In this document: piece after piece, positions 57,674-64,000 of the stretch
Layout: the number at the start of each line of letters is the position of its first letter
Numbering within the stretch: the first letter of the stretch is position 1
DNA from: Tsukamurella conjunctivitidis
GTDB lineage: Bacteria; Actinomycetota; Actinomycetes; Mycobacteriales; Mycobacteriaceae
Assembly (NCBI RefSeq): GCF_007858475.1
Contig: NZ_VIGX01000003.1
Coordinates: forward strand, 124,001-188,000
DNA length: 64,000 bases
Reading direction: 5' to 3'
The notes under the pieces: generated by a model
Databases searched by the model: none
The model's input: only the letters and a program-made list of their open reading frames with translations
What the model was told of the DNA's origin: nothing
Translations under genes and position numbers: made by a program

Positions 57674-58384
57674 CTACGCGGCGCCGGCCTCGCGCTCCTC
57701 GCCCGGCACGACCACACCGTCCTTGACGTCCTGCGCGTAGACGTCCACGTAGGCCTGACCCGACAGCTTCATCAGCTCGTACATGACCTCATCGGTGATG
57801 GCGCGTTCGATGAACCGGTTGCCCGACATGCCCTCGAACCGGGAGAAGTCCAGCGGCTTCCCGATCCGGATCTGCACCCGGGTGGGGTGCGGCAGCGTGG
57901 AGCCGGGCGGGTTGAACTTCTCGGTATCGACCATCGCGACGGGGATGATCGGGGCGCCCGTCTCCAGCGCCATGCGGGCCATGCCCGTCTTGCCCTTGTA
58001 GAGGCGGCCGTCGGGGCTGCGAGTGCCCTCGGGGTAGAGGCCCAGGAGCTGACCGTCCTTCAAAGCGCCCACGCCCGCGTTGAGCGCGTCCTGCGCCGCG
58101 TTGGCGCTGCCGCGGACGATGGGGATGCAGCCGACGGAGGAGAAGAACCACTTCTTGAAGGCGCCCTTGGCACCCTTTCCGGTGAAGTACTCGCTCTTCG
58201 CCAGGAACTTGATCGGTCGGGGCACCATGAGCGGCAGGAAGAACGAGTCCATCACCGCGAGGTGGTTACTCGCGAGGATCGCCGGGCCGTCCTCGGGCAG
58301 GTTCTCGACGCCGACCACGCGCGGGCGCCCCAGCAGTCGAAGTACGGGTCCGATCAGGACCCATTTGAAGACCATCCACCACAT
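57674..58384 (-). CDS. plsC: 1-Acyl-sn-glycerol-3-phosphate acyltransferase (Rv2182c homologue)
   Basis: Membrane-associated acyltransferase making phosphatidic acid, 236 residues. Motif I is NHLAVMDS with the catalytic His 41 and Asp 46 (HX4D), motif III is LYPEGTRSPDG at about 116-126. A hydrophobic N-terminal segment (MWWMVFKWVLIGPVLRLLG) anchors it. ATG 58384 was chosen over a much longer upstream frame because it gives the family length and GGGAG lies 8 nt before it. Confidence 0.9.
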   Translation of the reverse strand: MWWMVFKWVLIGPVLRLLGRPRVVGVENLPEDGPAILASNHLAVMDSFFLPLMVPRPIKFLAKSEYFTGKGAKGAFKKWFFSSVGCIPIVRGSANAAQDALNAGVGALKDGQLLGLYPEGTRSPDGRLYKGKTGMARMALETGAPIIPVAMVDTEKFNPPGSTLPHPTRVQIRIGKPLDFSRFEGMSGNRFIERAITDEVMYELMKLSGQAYVDVYAQDVKDGVVVPGEEREAGAA

Positions 58385-58460
58385 GTGACCAGCTCCCGAT
58401 CCGCGCCCCTGACGTGCTCCACCCCACTCTACCGCCGTGTGCACGCCCGGTGCCGGGCGA

Positions 58461-59411
58461 TCAGGCGCGCACCGCGTCCCGTGCGAGGGCCGCGGCGCCG
58501 AGCATGCCCGCGCGCTCCCCGAGCTCGGTGGCGCGGATGCGGGCCTTGCGCCGGTACTTCCCGCCGGTGAGCTGCTGCGCGTACTGGTCGCGGGCGTCGT
58601 CGAGGAAGAGCCGTGACGAGGCGCCCACGCCGCCGGACAGGACGATGAGGTCGGGGTCGAAGACGTCACTGACCATGGCCAGGCCCACGCCGAGCCAGCG
58701 CGCGAGCTCTCCCACGGCCTCCTGTGCCACGGGATCGCCGGCCTCGGCGGCGGCCGCGACCTTGCGGCCGGTCAGCGAACCCGGATCGTCGGCGAGTTCC
58801 CGGGCGAGCAGCACGCCGCGTGAGCCCTTGGGTCCCATCAGGTCGATCGCGGTCTCCACGAGTGCGGTACCGCTGCAGTAGCGCTCCCAGCAGCCGCGCT
58901 TGCCGCAGTCGCACGGCCGACCGTCGGGCACCACCTGCAGGTGGCCGAGCTCCGGGGCGACCCCGTAGGCGCCGCGGTAGAGCTCCCCGTCGACCAGCAG
59001 GCCCGCACCGATGCCGGTGCCGAGTGCGACCACGCACGTCACCTTCGACTGCCGGGCCGGGCCGTGGACGAACTCGGCCCAGGCGGCGGAGTTCGCGTCG
59101 TGCTCCATGATCACGGGCAGGCCGATGCGCTGCGACATCTCGGCGGGCACGGCGGTATCGCGCCAGGGCAGGTGCGGCGCGAAGGCGACGCGCTGCCGGG
59201 CGGGGTCGAGGAAGCCCGCCACGGCGAGCCCGACGGCCTTCACGTCGTGGTCGACGCACAGTTCCTGCACCACCCGGTCGAGGCAGCGTTCGAGCGCGGC
59301 GGCACTGCGGGGCGTCTCGGCCCGGGCCGTGTCGACGACCGTGCCGTCGTCCGTCACGACGCCCGCGCGGACCGAGGTGCCGCCGATGTCGATACCGATG
59401 GTCAGCGTCAT
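58461..59411 (-). CDS. glcK: ROK family glucokinase
   Basis: Phosphorylates glucose with ATP (or possibly polyphosphate). The 316-residue protein has the phosphate loop IGIDIGGTSVRAGVV, the sugar-site EHDANSAAWAE with catalytic Asp, GTGIGAGLL, and the ROK zinc motif PELGHLQVVPDGRPCDCGKRGCWE. It resembles the actinobacterial ATP-glucokinase; a polyphosphate enzyme would be shorter. Its ATG follows the TAA of the preceding gene with no gap. M. tuberculosis has no sugar kinase at this place. Confidence 0.87.
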   Translation of the reverse strand: MTLTIGIDIGGTSVRAGVVTDDGTVVDTARAETPRSAAALERCLDRVVQELCVDHDVKAVGLAVAGFLDPARQRVAFAPHLPWRDTAVPAEMSQRIGLPVIMEHDANSAAWAEFVHGPARQSKVTCVVALGTGIGAGLLVDGELYRGAYGVAPELGHLQVVPDGRPCDCGKRGCWERYCSGTALVETAIDLMGPKGSRGVLLARELADDPGSLTGRKVAAAAEAGDPVAQEAVGELARWLGVGLAMVSDVFDPDLIVLSGGVGASSRLFLDDARDQYAQQLTGGKYRRKARIRATELGERAGMLGAAALARDAVRA

Positions 59412-59879
59412 TTAAGGAAGGTCCTCCCCGGGGCCCGAGAGTCGGATGTCGATGCGTTCGTAGCCGCCGGTCTGCGACGGGGCCGCGTCGTGCGGGGCGG
59501 GCTCGGAGGCACCGGGCTCCGCGGGGTCCTCGGAGGCCGCGGGCTCCGGCGCCGCGCGGCCCACCGTGCTGAGGTAGTCGGCGGCGACGGCCGCCGCGGC
59601 GATCCGCGCGCTGCCCAGTAGTTCCTCGGCGAGCCGCAGCAGGTCGGCGAGGACCTCGTCCGCGAAGTGCCCGAAGGACTTCGACGCCTCGGCGGCGAAG
59701 GGCTCGATGTGCCGGGCGACGGCACCGCCGAGCGCGCAGAGCCGGCAGGCGCCGGGGTCGCCCTCGGGGTGCGCCGAATGCTCGGCGAGGGCGGCGGCGA
59801 TCCACGGACGGGCGGTCTCGAACAGGCGCGCCGCCGAGGTGAGGAACTCCTCGGAGGGATCGGGGGTGGGATCAGCCAC
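59412..59879 (-). CDS. Conserved hypothetical protein (Rv2183c-like)
   Basis: A 155-residue acidic protein with a helical core and a C-R-L-C pair (residues 45-48, DPGACRLCALGG) that could bind metal, and an Ala/Pro/Glu-rich C-terminal tail. It has the position of Rv2183c and abuts the glucokinase start. The start (59879) overlaps the ArsA-like gene stop by 8 bp, so the whole Rv2186c-to-glucokinase set is coupled. No function is known to me. Confidence 0.7.
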   Translation of the reverse strand: MADPTPDPSEEFLTSAARLFETARPWIAAALAEHSAHPEGDPGACRLCALGGAVARHIEPFAAEASKSFGHFADEVLADLLRLAEELLGSARIAAAAVAADYLSTVGRAAPEPAASEDPAEPGASEPAPHDAAPSQTGGYERIDIRLSGPGEDLP

Positions 59880-61098
59880 GGGGCCACACCTCCGGATCGG
59901 GGACGAAGGTCACGCGCAACTCCCCTTCCTCGTACGTGGCGCCCGCAACGATGCAGCGGCGCAACACCGACGGTAGCCGGATCCGGCGCCGAACACCCTG
60001 GGCTTCGATGACGACGTCCTCGTCGACCCGGCCGAGCCCGATCGTGGTGGGGTCGACCAGCGGCAGCGCGACCGACCACTCGTACCGCGCGTCGAGGCCC
60101 GCGCCGCCGTTCGGGCGGATGTCCGGCACGGGCACGGTCGCGGGTCCCGCGTCGAGGATCGCCGCGGCGTCCCAGGCGAGCGCCGCCGCGGCGGCGGGCG
60201 TCAGGACGGGATCCGCCGCCTCGGCCGCCTCGATGACGGGGCGGTCGAGCAGCGCCGCCACCTCGGCGAGCGCCTCCCGGGTGTCGTCCTGCGCGGCGAC
60301 CCGCGCGCCGACGAGCCGCACCGCCGGGTGGGGCAGGTCCAGCGCGAACCTGCCGTCGACCTCGATCAGCCGGTTGAGCACGAGCGCCACCGGGCGCAGG
60401 CCCAGGACCTCGAGCGCGGCCAGCTCGTCCCGCGCGCGGGCCGCCCGTCCCCCGTCGCCCGTGACGACGTGCACCAGTTCGAGCGCCGAGCGGTCGGCGA
60501 CGAAGGCGGCGAGCCGGTCGGCGAGGCCGGCCACGGGCTCGGCCAGCAACAGTGCGGCGAGCGAGCCTCCGGCCGGTCCGGCGGCCGCGCCCGACAGCCG
60601 GATGTGCCGCGGCCACACCCGCTCGAGGTACGCCGCCAGCGAAGCGGGGGCGGTGAGCAGGGAGACGAGGCCGTCGAACGCCGGGCCGTCGACGACGACG
60701 GTGCGGTACGCGCCCGACTCCGTGTGCCCGCTGATCGCGCGGAGAACGAGGACGTGCTCCGCATCCGCGAGCCCGGTCAGCTCGGGCGGCTCGAGCGCGA
60801 AGGGATCGAAGCCGGAACCGCCGGCGTCGCCGTCCCCGGCGAGGCCCCGGCCGGCACGGACGGTGGCGGACAGTCCCTCCCACCACTGCGCGAGCAGTTC
60901 GACGGGGTTGAGGTGCACGTGGTCGAACGGCCCCGTACCGTCCGCCAGGAGCGGATCGACGGCCCGGCCGACCGTGACGAGCAGGGTGCGCCCCCGGCCG
61001 GCGGCCCGGGCCGCCAGCGCTGTCGCCAGAGTCGTCCGTCCCGCTCCCCCGGCTCCGGACACCAGCAGCAGGCGGGTCGCGGTGCCCTCCCCGGACAT
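59872..61098 (-). CDS. ArsA/Get3-like ATPase-fold protein with altered P-loop (Rv2184c-like)
   Basis: A 408-residue protein of the anion-transporting ATPase (ArsA/Get3, SIMIBI) fold. The N-terminal loop is SGAGGAGRTTLATALAA (residues 14-30). Canonical ArsA reads GKGGVGKTT, so both signature lysines are replaced (Ala 16, Arg 21), which casts doubt on normal ATP hydrolysis. The switch region YRTVVVDGPA (131-140) and a C-terminal beta domain RRRIRLPSVLRRCIVAGA, like the HSP20-like C-domain of such proteins, remain. ATG 61098 shares its A with the stop of the upstream gene. Confidence 0.75.
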   Translation of the reverse strand: MSGEGTATRLLLVSGAGGAGRTTLATALAARAAGRGRTLLVTVGRAVDPLLADGTGPFDHVHLNPVELLAQWWEGLSATVRAGRGLAGDGDAGGSGFDPFALEPPELTGLADAEHVLVLRAISGHTESGAYRTVVVDGPAFDGLVSLLTAPASLAAYLERVWPRHIRLSGAAAGPAGGSLAALLLAEPVAGLADRLAAFVADRSALELVHVVTGDGGRAARARDELAALEVLGLRPVALVLNRLIEVDGRFALDLPHPAVRLVGARVAAQDDTREALAEVAALLDRPVIEAAEAADPVLTPAAAAALAWDAAAILDAGPATVPVPDIRPNGGAGLDARYEWSVALPLVDPTTIGLGRVDEDVVIEAQGVRRRIRLPSVLRRCIVAGATYEEGELRVTFVPDPEVWPRG

Positions 61099-61562
61099 CA
61101 GGATTCGGCCGCCGACTCGCCCTCGACGTGGCGCTTGAGCTCCTTGAGTGCGGTGTCGGTGATCGCCTTCTCCGCCTTGCGGCGGAGCATCCCGAGCATG
61201 GGGATCTGCAGGGTCACCTCGAGCGTGTACGTGACGGTCGTGCCGGCACCGTCGGCGGTCGGTGTCAGGTCGTACCGGCCGTGCTGCGTGCTCTGCAGCG
61301 TGCTCGCCGCGAGGTCCCACTCGACCGAGCGGCCACCGGGAGCCCAGCGGTACTCGAGTTCGTAGGTGTCCCGGAGGAATCCCTCCTCCAGCACGAAGCG
61401 CACGCGCCGGGGCAGTCCGTCCGGCGTCGACTCGAGGACGGTGACCTCGCGCGCCGCGGAGACCCACTCGGGATAACGGTCGAACGCGGAGATCGCGGCC
61501 ATGATGCGCTCCGGCGCCGCCGCGATGACGATGGATTCGCGGGTGCGGTCCGCGTCAGACAC
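61098..61562 (-). CDS. SRPBCC/polyketide-cyclase-like protein (Rv2185c homologue)
   Basis: A 154-residue START-like protein. SIVIAAAPERIMAAISAFDRYPEWVSAAREVTVLE is the typical coenzyme Q-binding/polyketide cyclase N-terminal half, and a long C-terminal helix (LRRKAEKAITDTALKELKRHVE) closes the cavity. Probably binds a hydrophobic ligand; no catalytic residues are evident. It overlaps the gene at 61555 by 8 bp and is coupled to the ArsA-like gene. Confidence 0.82.
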   Translation of the reverse strand: MSDADRTRESIVIAAAPERIMAAISAFDRYPEWVSAAREVTVLESTPDGLPRRVRFVLEEGFLRDTYELEYRWAPGGRSVEWDLAASTLQSTQHGRYDLTPTADGAGTTVTYTLEVTLQIPMLGMLRRKAEKAITDTALKELKRHVEGESAAES

Positions 61563-61956
61563 GCTCCACCTCCCCGGCGGCGGGCGCGGCCGGGCCGCCC
61601 AACACCCTGCCGTCCTCCGCCGTGAACTTCACGTCGAACATGACGTCGTGCCCGCGGACCCGGCGCTCACGGACGTCGGCCACGACCTGCTCGGGCGTCA
61701 TGGGCGTGGTCGGCTCGGCGTGCAGGAAGTAGTGCAGCAGACTGCCGTCGAGATGAGGCTCGATCCAGAACTCCGAGGTCCCGGTGACCGGACCGTCGAC
61801 CTTCCACCGGATTCCGAGGTCGCCCCGGTCCTCGGTGACGGTCAGTCGCAGGTCGGGGAACCAGCCGCGCCACCGCTGCGCGCCCGCCATCGCGGCGGCC
61901 ACGGCACTCGGGTGGGCGGCGACGAAGGCGACGTCGGCCACTTGGATGGTGCTCAC
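61555..61956 (-). CDS. SRPBCC-like protein (Rv2186c homologue)
   Basis: A 133-residue protein that precedes the Rv2185c homologue. It has the order beta strand, VAAHPSAVAAAMAGAQRWRGWFPDL helix, long beta-sheet, and FTAEDGRVLGG at the end, compatible with a small SRPBCC fold, though less typical than its neighbour. It is first in the operon running to the glucokinase; its promoter must lie in the 123-bp gap to the divergent fadD15. Confidence 0.72.
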   Translation of the reverse strand: MSTIQVADVAFVAAHPSAVAAAMAGAQRWRGWFPDLRLTVTEDRGDLGIRWKVDGPVTGTSEFWIEPHLDGSLLHYFLHAEPTTPMTPEQVVADVRERRVRGHDVMFDVKFTAEDGRVLGGPAAPAAGEVERV

Positions 61957-62079
61957 CTCCTAAGCTTCACACATCCGGCCGCGAGGCGGACGATCACCGG
62001 GTCGGTTCGGGCCCGGAACGCGCCTCGAGCAGCGGTGTAAGGTTCACCACAACACCACCGTTTGCGACCCGGAGGATTC

Positions 62080-63882
62080 GTGCGCGAGATCAGCGTTCCC
62101 GCCAACTACACCATCGACCCCTCGGCCTCCACGGTCGACGTCGTCTTCGATGTGGCCCGCACGGACCCGGACAGTGTCCGGATCAAGCGACTGGTCGCGG
62201 GTACCTGGGAACCGGTGACCTCGAAGCAGTACGAACAGGAGATCCTGGGCGTCGCGAAGGGCCTGGTGGCCCAGGGGGTCAAGCCGGGCGACCGAGTCGC
62301 GCTGGTCTCGTCGACCCGGTACGAGTGGCCGCTCATCGACTTCGCGATCTGGGCCGTCGGCGCCGTCACCGTGCCCGTCTACGAGACCAGCTCCTCGGGG
62401 CAGATCGACTGGATCCTCGAGGATTCCGATGCCGTCCTGATGATCATCGAGGGGCCCAAGCAGGCCGCGGAGATCGCCGAACTGAAGGACCTGCACAAGG
62501 TGCAGCGCGTCCTGCAGATCGAGCCGAAGGACGGGGAGAAGGGCGCCGTCGAGACGCTCACCGCCGAGGGCGCCGGGGTGACCGACGAGCAGGTGCACGC
62601 CGGCCGCGCGGAGGTGAAGGCCGACGACCTCGCCACGCTGATCTACACCTCGGGCACCACAGGCCGGCCCAAGGGCTGCGAGCTCATGCACTCGAACCTC
62701 ATGAGCGAGGCCGAGGCCATCCTCGCCTCGCCCTTCGGCGACGCGATCCGCGGCGGCTCGAACGTCATGTTCCTTCCGCTGGCGCACGTTCTGGCCCGCG
62801 CCGTGAACATCGCCTGCTTCAAGGGCGGCGCCGTGGTCGGCCACTTCAACGACACCAAGAACCTGGTGCCGCAGTTCTCGATCTTCCAGCCGACGCTGAT
62901 CCTCTCGGTGCCGCGCGTCTTCGAGAAGGTCTTCGTCTCCGCGCAGCAGAGCGCCGTCGACGGCGGCAAGGGCAAGATCTTCGACGCCGCCGTGCAGACG
63001 GCCATCGAGTACAGCCAGGCACAGGACTCGGGCGGCGCCGGACTCATCCTCAAGGCCAAGCACGCATTGTTCGACAAGCTGGTCTACGGCAAGCTCAAGG
63101 CCGCGCTCGGCGGGAACTGCAAGGTGGCGATCTCGGGCGGCGCCCCCCTGGGCGCGCGCCTCGGTCACTTCTTCCGCGGCGTCGGCATCACCGTGATGGA
63201 GGGCTACGGCCTCACCGAGACCACCGCTGCCATCACCGTGAACGTGGCGGGAGCGCAGAAGATCGGCACCGTCGGACGGCCGCTGGCCGGGCAGGCCGCG
63301 AAGATCGCCGAGGACGGTGAGATCCTGCTCAAGGGCTCCGTGGTCTTCCGCGGCTACTGGCGCAACGAGGAGGCCACCAAGGCCTCGCTCGAAGACGGCT
63401 GGTTCCACACCGGCGATCTGGGGTCGATCGACGACGACGGCTTCCTGTCGATCACCGGCCGCAAGAAGGAGCTCATCGTCACGGCGGGCGGCAAGAACGT
63501 CTCCCCCGCCGGCCTCGAGGACGCGCTGCGCAGCAACCCGCTGATCTCGCAGGCCATGGTCGTGGGCGACGCACAGCCCTTCATCGCCGCGCTCGTCACC
63601 ATCGATCCCGAGGCGTTCCCGCAGTGGAAGGCCGCGAACGGCAAGCCCGAGGCGGCCACCGTCTCCGAGTTGCGCAACGACCCCGACCTGCTGGCCGAGA
63701 TCGACAAGGCCGTGGCCGCGGCGAACGAGACGGTCTCCAAGGCCGAGGCCATCAAGAAGGTGCGCATCCTCCCCGAGGACTTCTCCGAGGAGACCGGCGA
63801 GATGACACCGACCATGAAGGTCAAGCGCAACGTCGTGACGCAGAAGTACGCGGACGACATCGCCGAGATCTACGCCAAGTAG
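62080..63882 (+). CDS. fadD15: Long-chain fatty-acid-CoA ligase FadD15 (Rv2187 homologue)
   Basis: AMP-forming acyl-CoA synthetase activating fatty acids for lipid metabolism. The 600-residue length equals Rv2187. The P-loop is YTSGTTGRPKGC (189-200), the L-motif EGYGLTETTAA, the A5 motif GWFHTGDLGSIDDDGF, and the C-terminal catalytic region TGRKKELIVTAGGKNVSP with MTPTMKVKRN. GTG 62080 has GGAGG 4 nt upstream. Transcription ends at the hairpin just downstream. Confidence 0.93.
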   Translation: MREISVPANYTIDPSASTVDVVFDVARTDPDSVRIKRLVAGTWEPVTSKQYEQEILGVAKGLVAQGVKPGDRVALVSSTRYEWPLIDFAIWAVGAVTVPVYETSSSGQIDWILEDSDAVLMIIEGPKQAAEIAELKDLHKVQRVLQIEPKDGEKGAVETLTAEGAGVTDEQVHAGRAEVKADDLATLIYTSGTTGRPKGCELMHSNLMSEAEAILASPFGDAIRGGSNVMFLPLAHVLARAVNIACFKGGAVVGHFNDTKNLVPQFSIFQPTLILSVPRVFEKVFVSAQQSAVDGGKGKIFDAAVQTAIEYSQAQDSGGAGLILKAKHALFDKLVYGKLKAALGGNCKVAISGGAPLGARLGHFFRGVGITVMEGYGLTETTAAITVNVAGAQKIGTVGRPLAGQAAKIAEDGEILLKGSVVFRGYWRNEEATKASLEDGWFHTGDLGSIDDDGFLSITGRKKELIVTAGGKNVSPAGLEDALRSNPLISQAMVVGDAQPFIAALVTIDPEAFPQWKAANGKPEAATVSELRNDPDLLAEIDKAVAAANETVSKAEAIKKVRILPEDFSEETGEMTPTMKVKRNVVTQKYADDIAEIYAK

Positions 63883-63896
63883 CCCCCCCAACGTCG

Positions 63897-63929
63897 AACC
63901 GCCGCACCGGACTCCGGTGCGGCGGTTTT
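63897..63929 (+). terminator. Rho-independent terminator of fadD15
   Basis: Arms AACCGCCGCACCGG (63897-63910) and CCGGTGCGGCGGTT (63914-63927) with a 3-nt loop, followed by TTCGTTT, 14 bp after the fadD15 stop. The remaining about 70 bp to the window end show nothing recognisable. Confidence 0.88.
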
Positions 63930-64000
63930 CGTTTCTCCAGCCCGACGGTGCGCCCGCTGCCCACCTTCGGTGCGTGTCGGCGGCGACACGCAGACGCGCC

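Noticed and set aside
62044-63891. 615-codon open frame on the minus strand opposite fadD15
   Set aside because: Shadow of fadD15 with no family motif and a low-complexity Gly/Asp/Val composition.

Overview
The window is GC-rich (roughly 70%), densely coded DNA from a mycolic-acid-containing actinobacterium (order Mycobacteriales). The basis is gene content and order. The left part has the M. tuberculosis Rv1536-Rv1540 neighbourhood (ileS, dinX, ansA, lspA, rluD-type gene). The rest follows Rv2145c to Rv2187 almost gene for gene: wag31, YggT, sepF, ftsZ, the mur/fts genes, mraZ, DUF3040, GNAT, lppM, MTHFR, idsA2, mptA, Rv2175c, pknL, aroG, Rv2179c, plsC, Rv2183c-Rv2186c and fadD15. Joining the two blocks, a PknL with five PASTA repeats and several extra genes argue against Mycobacterium itself. 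A Tsukamurella-, Gordonia- or Rhodococcus-like genus fits, but the genus cannot be fixed from sequence reading alone.

Region 1 (1-12.8 kb): SRPBCC proteins, small lipoproteins, an rluD-type pseudouridine synthase, lspA, an Mtb12-like lipoprotein, ansA overlapping a CoA-transferase tail to tail, a Cys-rich hypothetical gene, dinX (DNA polymerase IV) and ileS. The ileS gene carries a translational T-box leader with an ultrashort stem I and an AUC specifier.

Region 2 (12.8-33.4 kb): the division and cell-wall (dcw) cluster, all on the minus strand. In transcription order it is mraZ, rsmH, an ftsL-like gene, pbpB, murE, murF, mraY, murD, ftsW, murG, murC, ftsQ, ftsZ, pgeF, sepF, yggT and wag31. 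Most junctions from rsmH to ftsQ are 4-bp ATGA/GTGA stop-start overlaps. The yggS homologue usually found between pgeF and sepF is missing. murD carries a 27-codon in-frame insert of foreign codon usage containing an inverted repeat. Upstream of mraZ lies a 680-bp gene-free region with a promoter covered by 10-bp-phased MraZ-type boxes and two further box arrays on the opposite strand.

Region 3 (33.4-47.1 kb): DUF3040 and HEPN proteins, a GNAT gene behind a palindromic operator, a CrtI-like FAD oxidoreductase, lppM, an alpha/beta hydrolase, MTHFR and idsA2. An iron-regulated siderophore ABC importer follows (two IdeR/DtxR-type boxes, binding lipoprotein, two permeases, ATPase), then a luciferase-like oxidoreductase and the lipomannan mannosyltransferase mptA.

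Region 4 (47.1-64 kb): a short LysR-type regulator inside a repeat-bounded patch, Rv2175c and pknL divergently arranged, a small alarmone synthetase, a SanA/ElyC-type lipoprotein, prpE-type acyl-CoA synthetase, aroG, a 3'-5' exoribonuclease, plsC, ROK glucokinase, Rv2183c-Rv2186c homologues including an ArsA-like protein with an altered P-loop, and fadD15 with a strong terminator.

No tRNA, rRNA, CRISPR array, prophage or intact insertion sequence was seen. The strongest candidates for something undescribed are the murD insert, the MraZ-box arrays and the repeat-flanked regulator at 47 kb.
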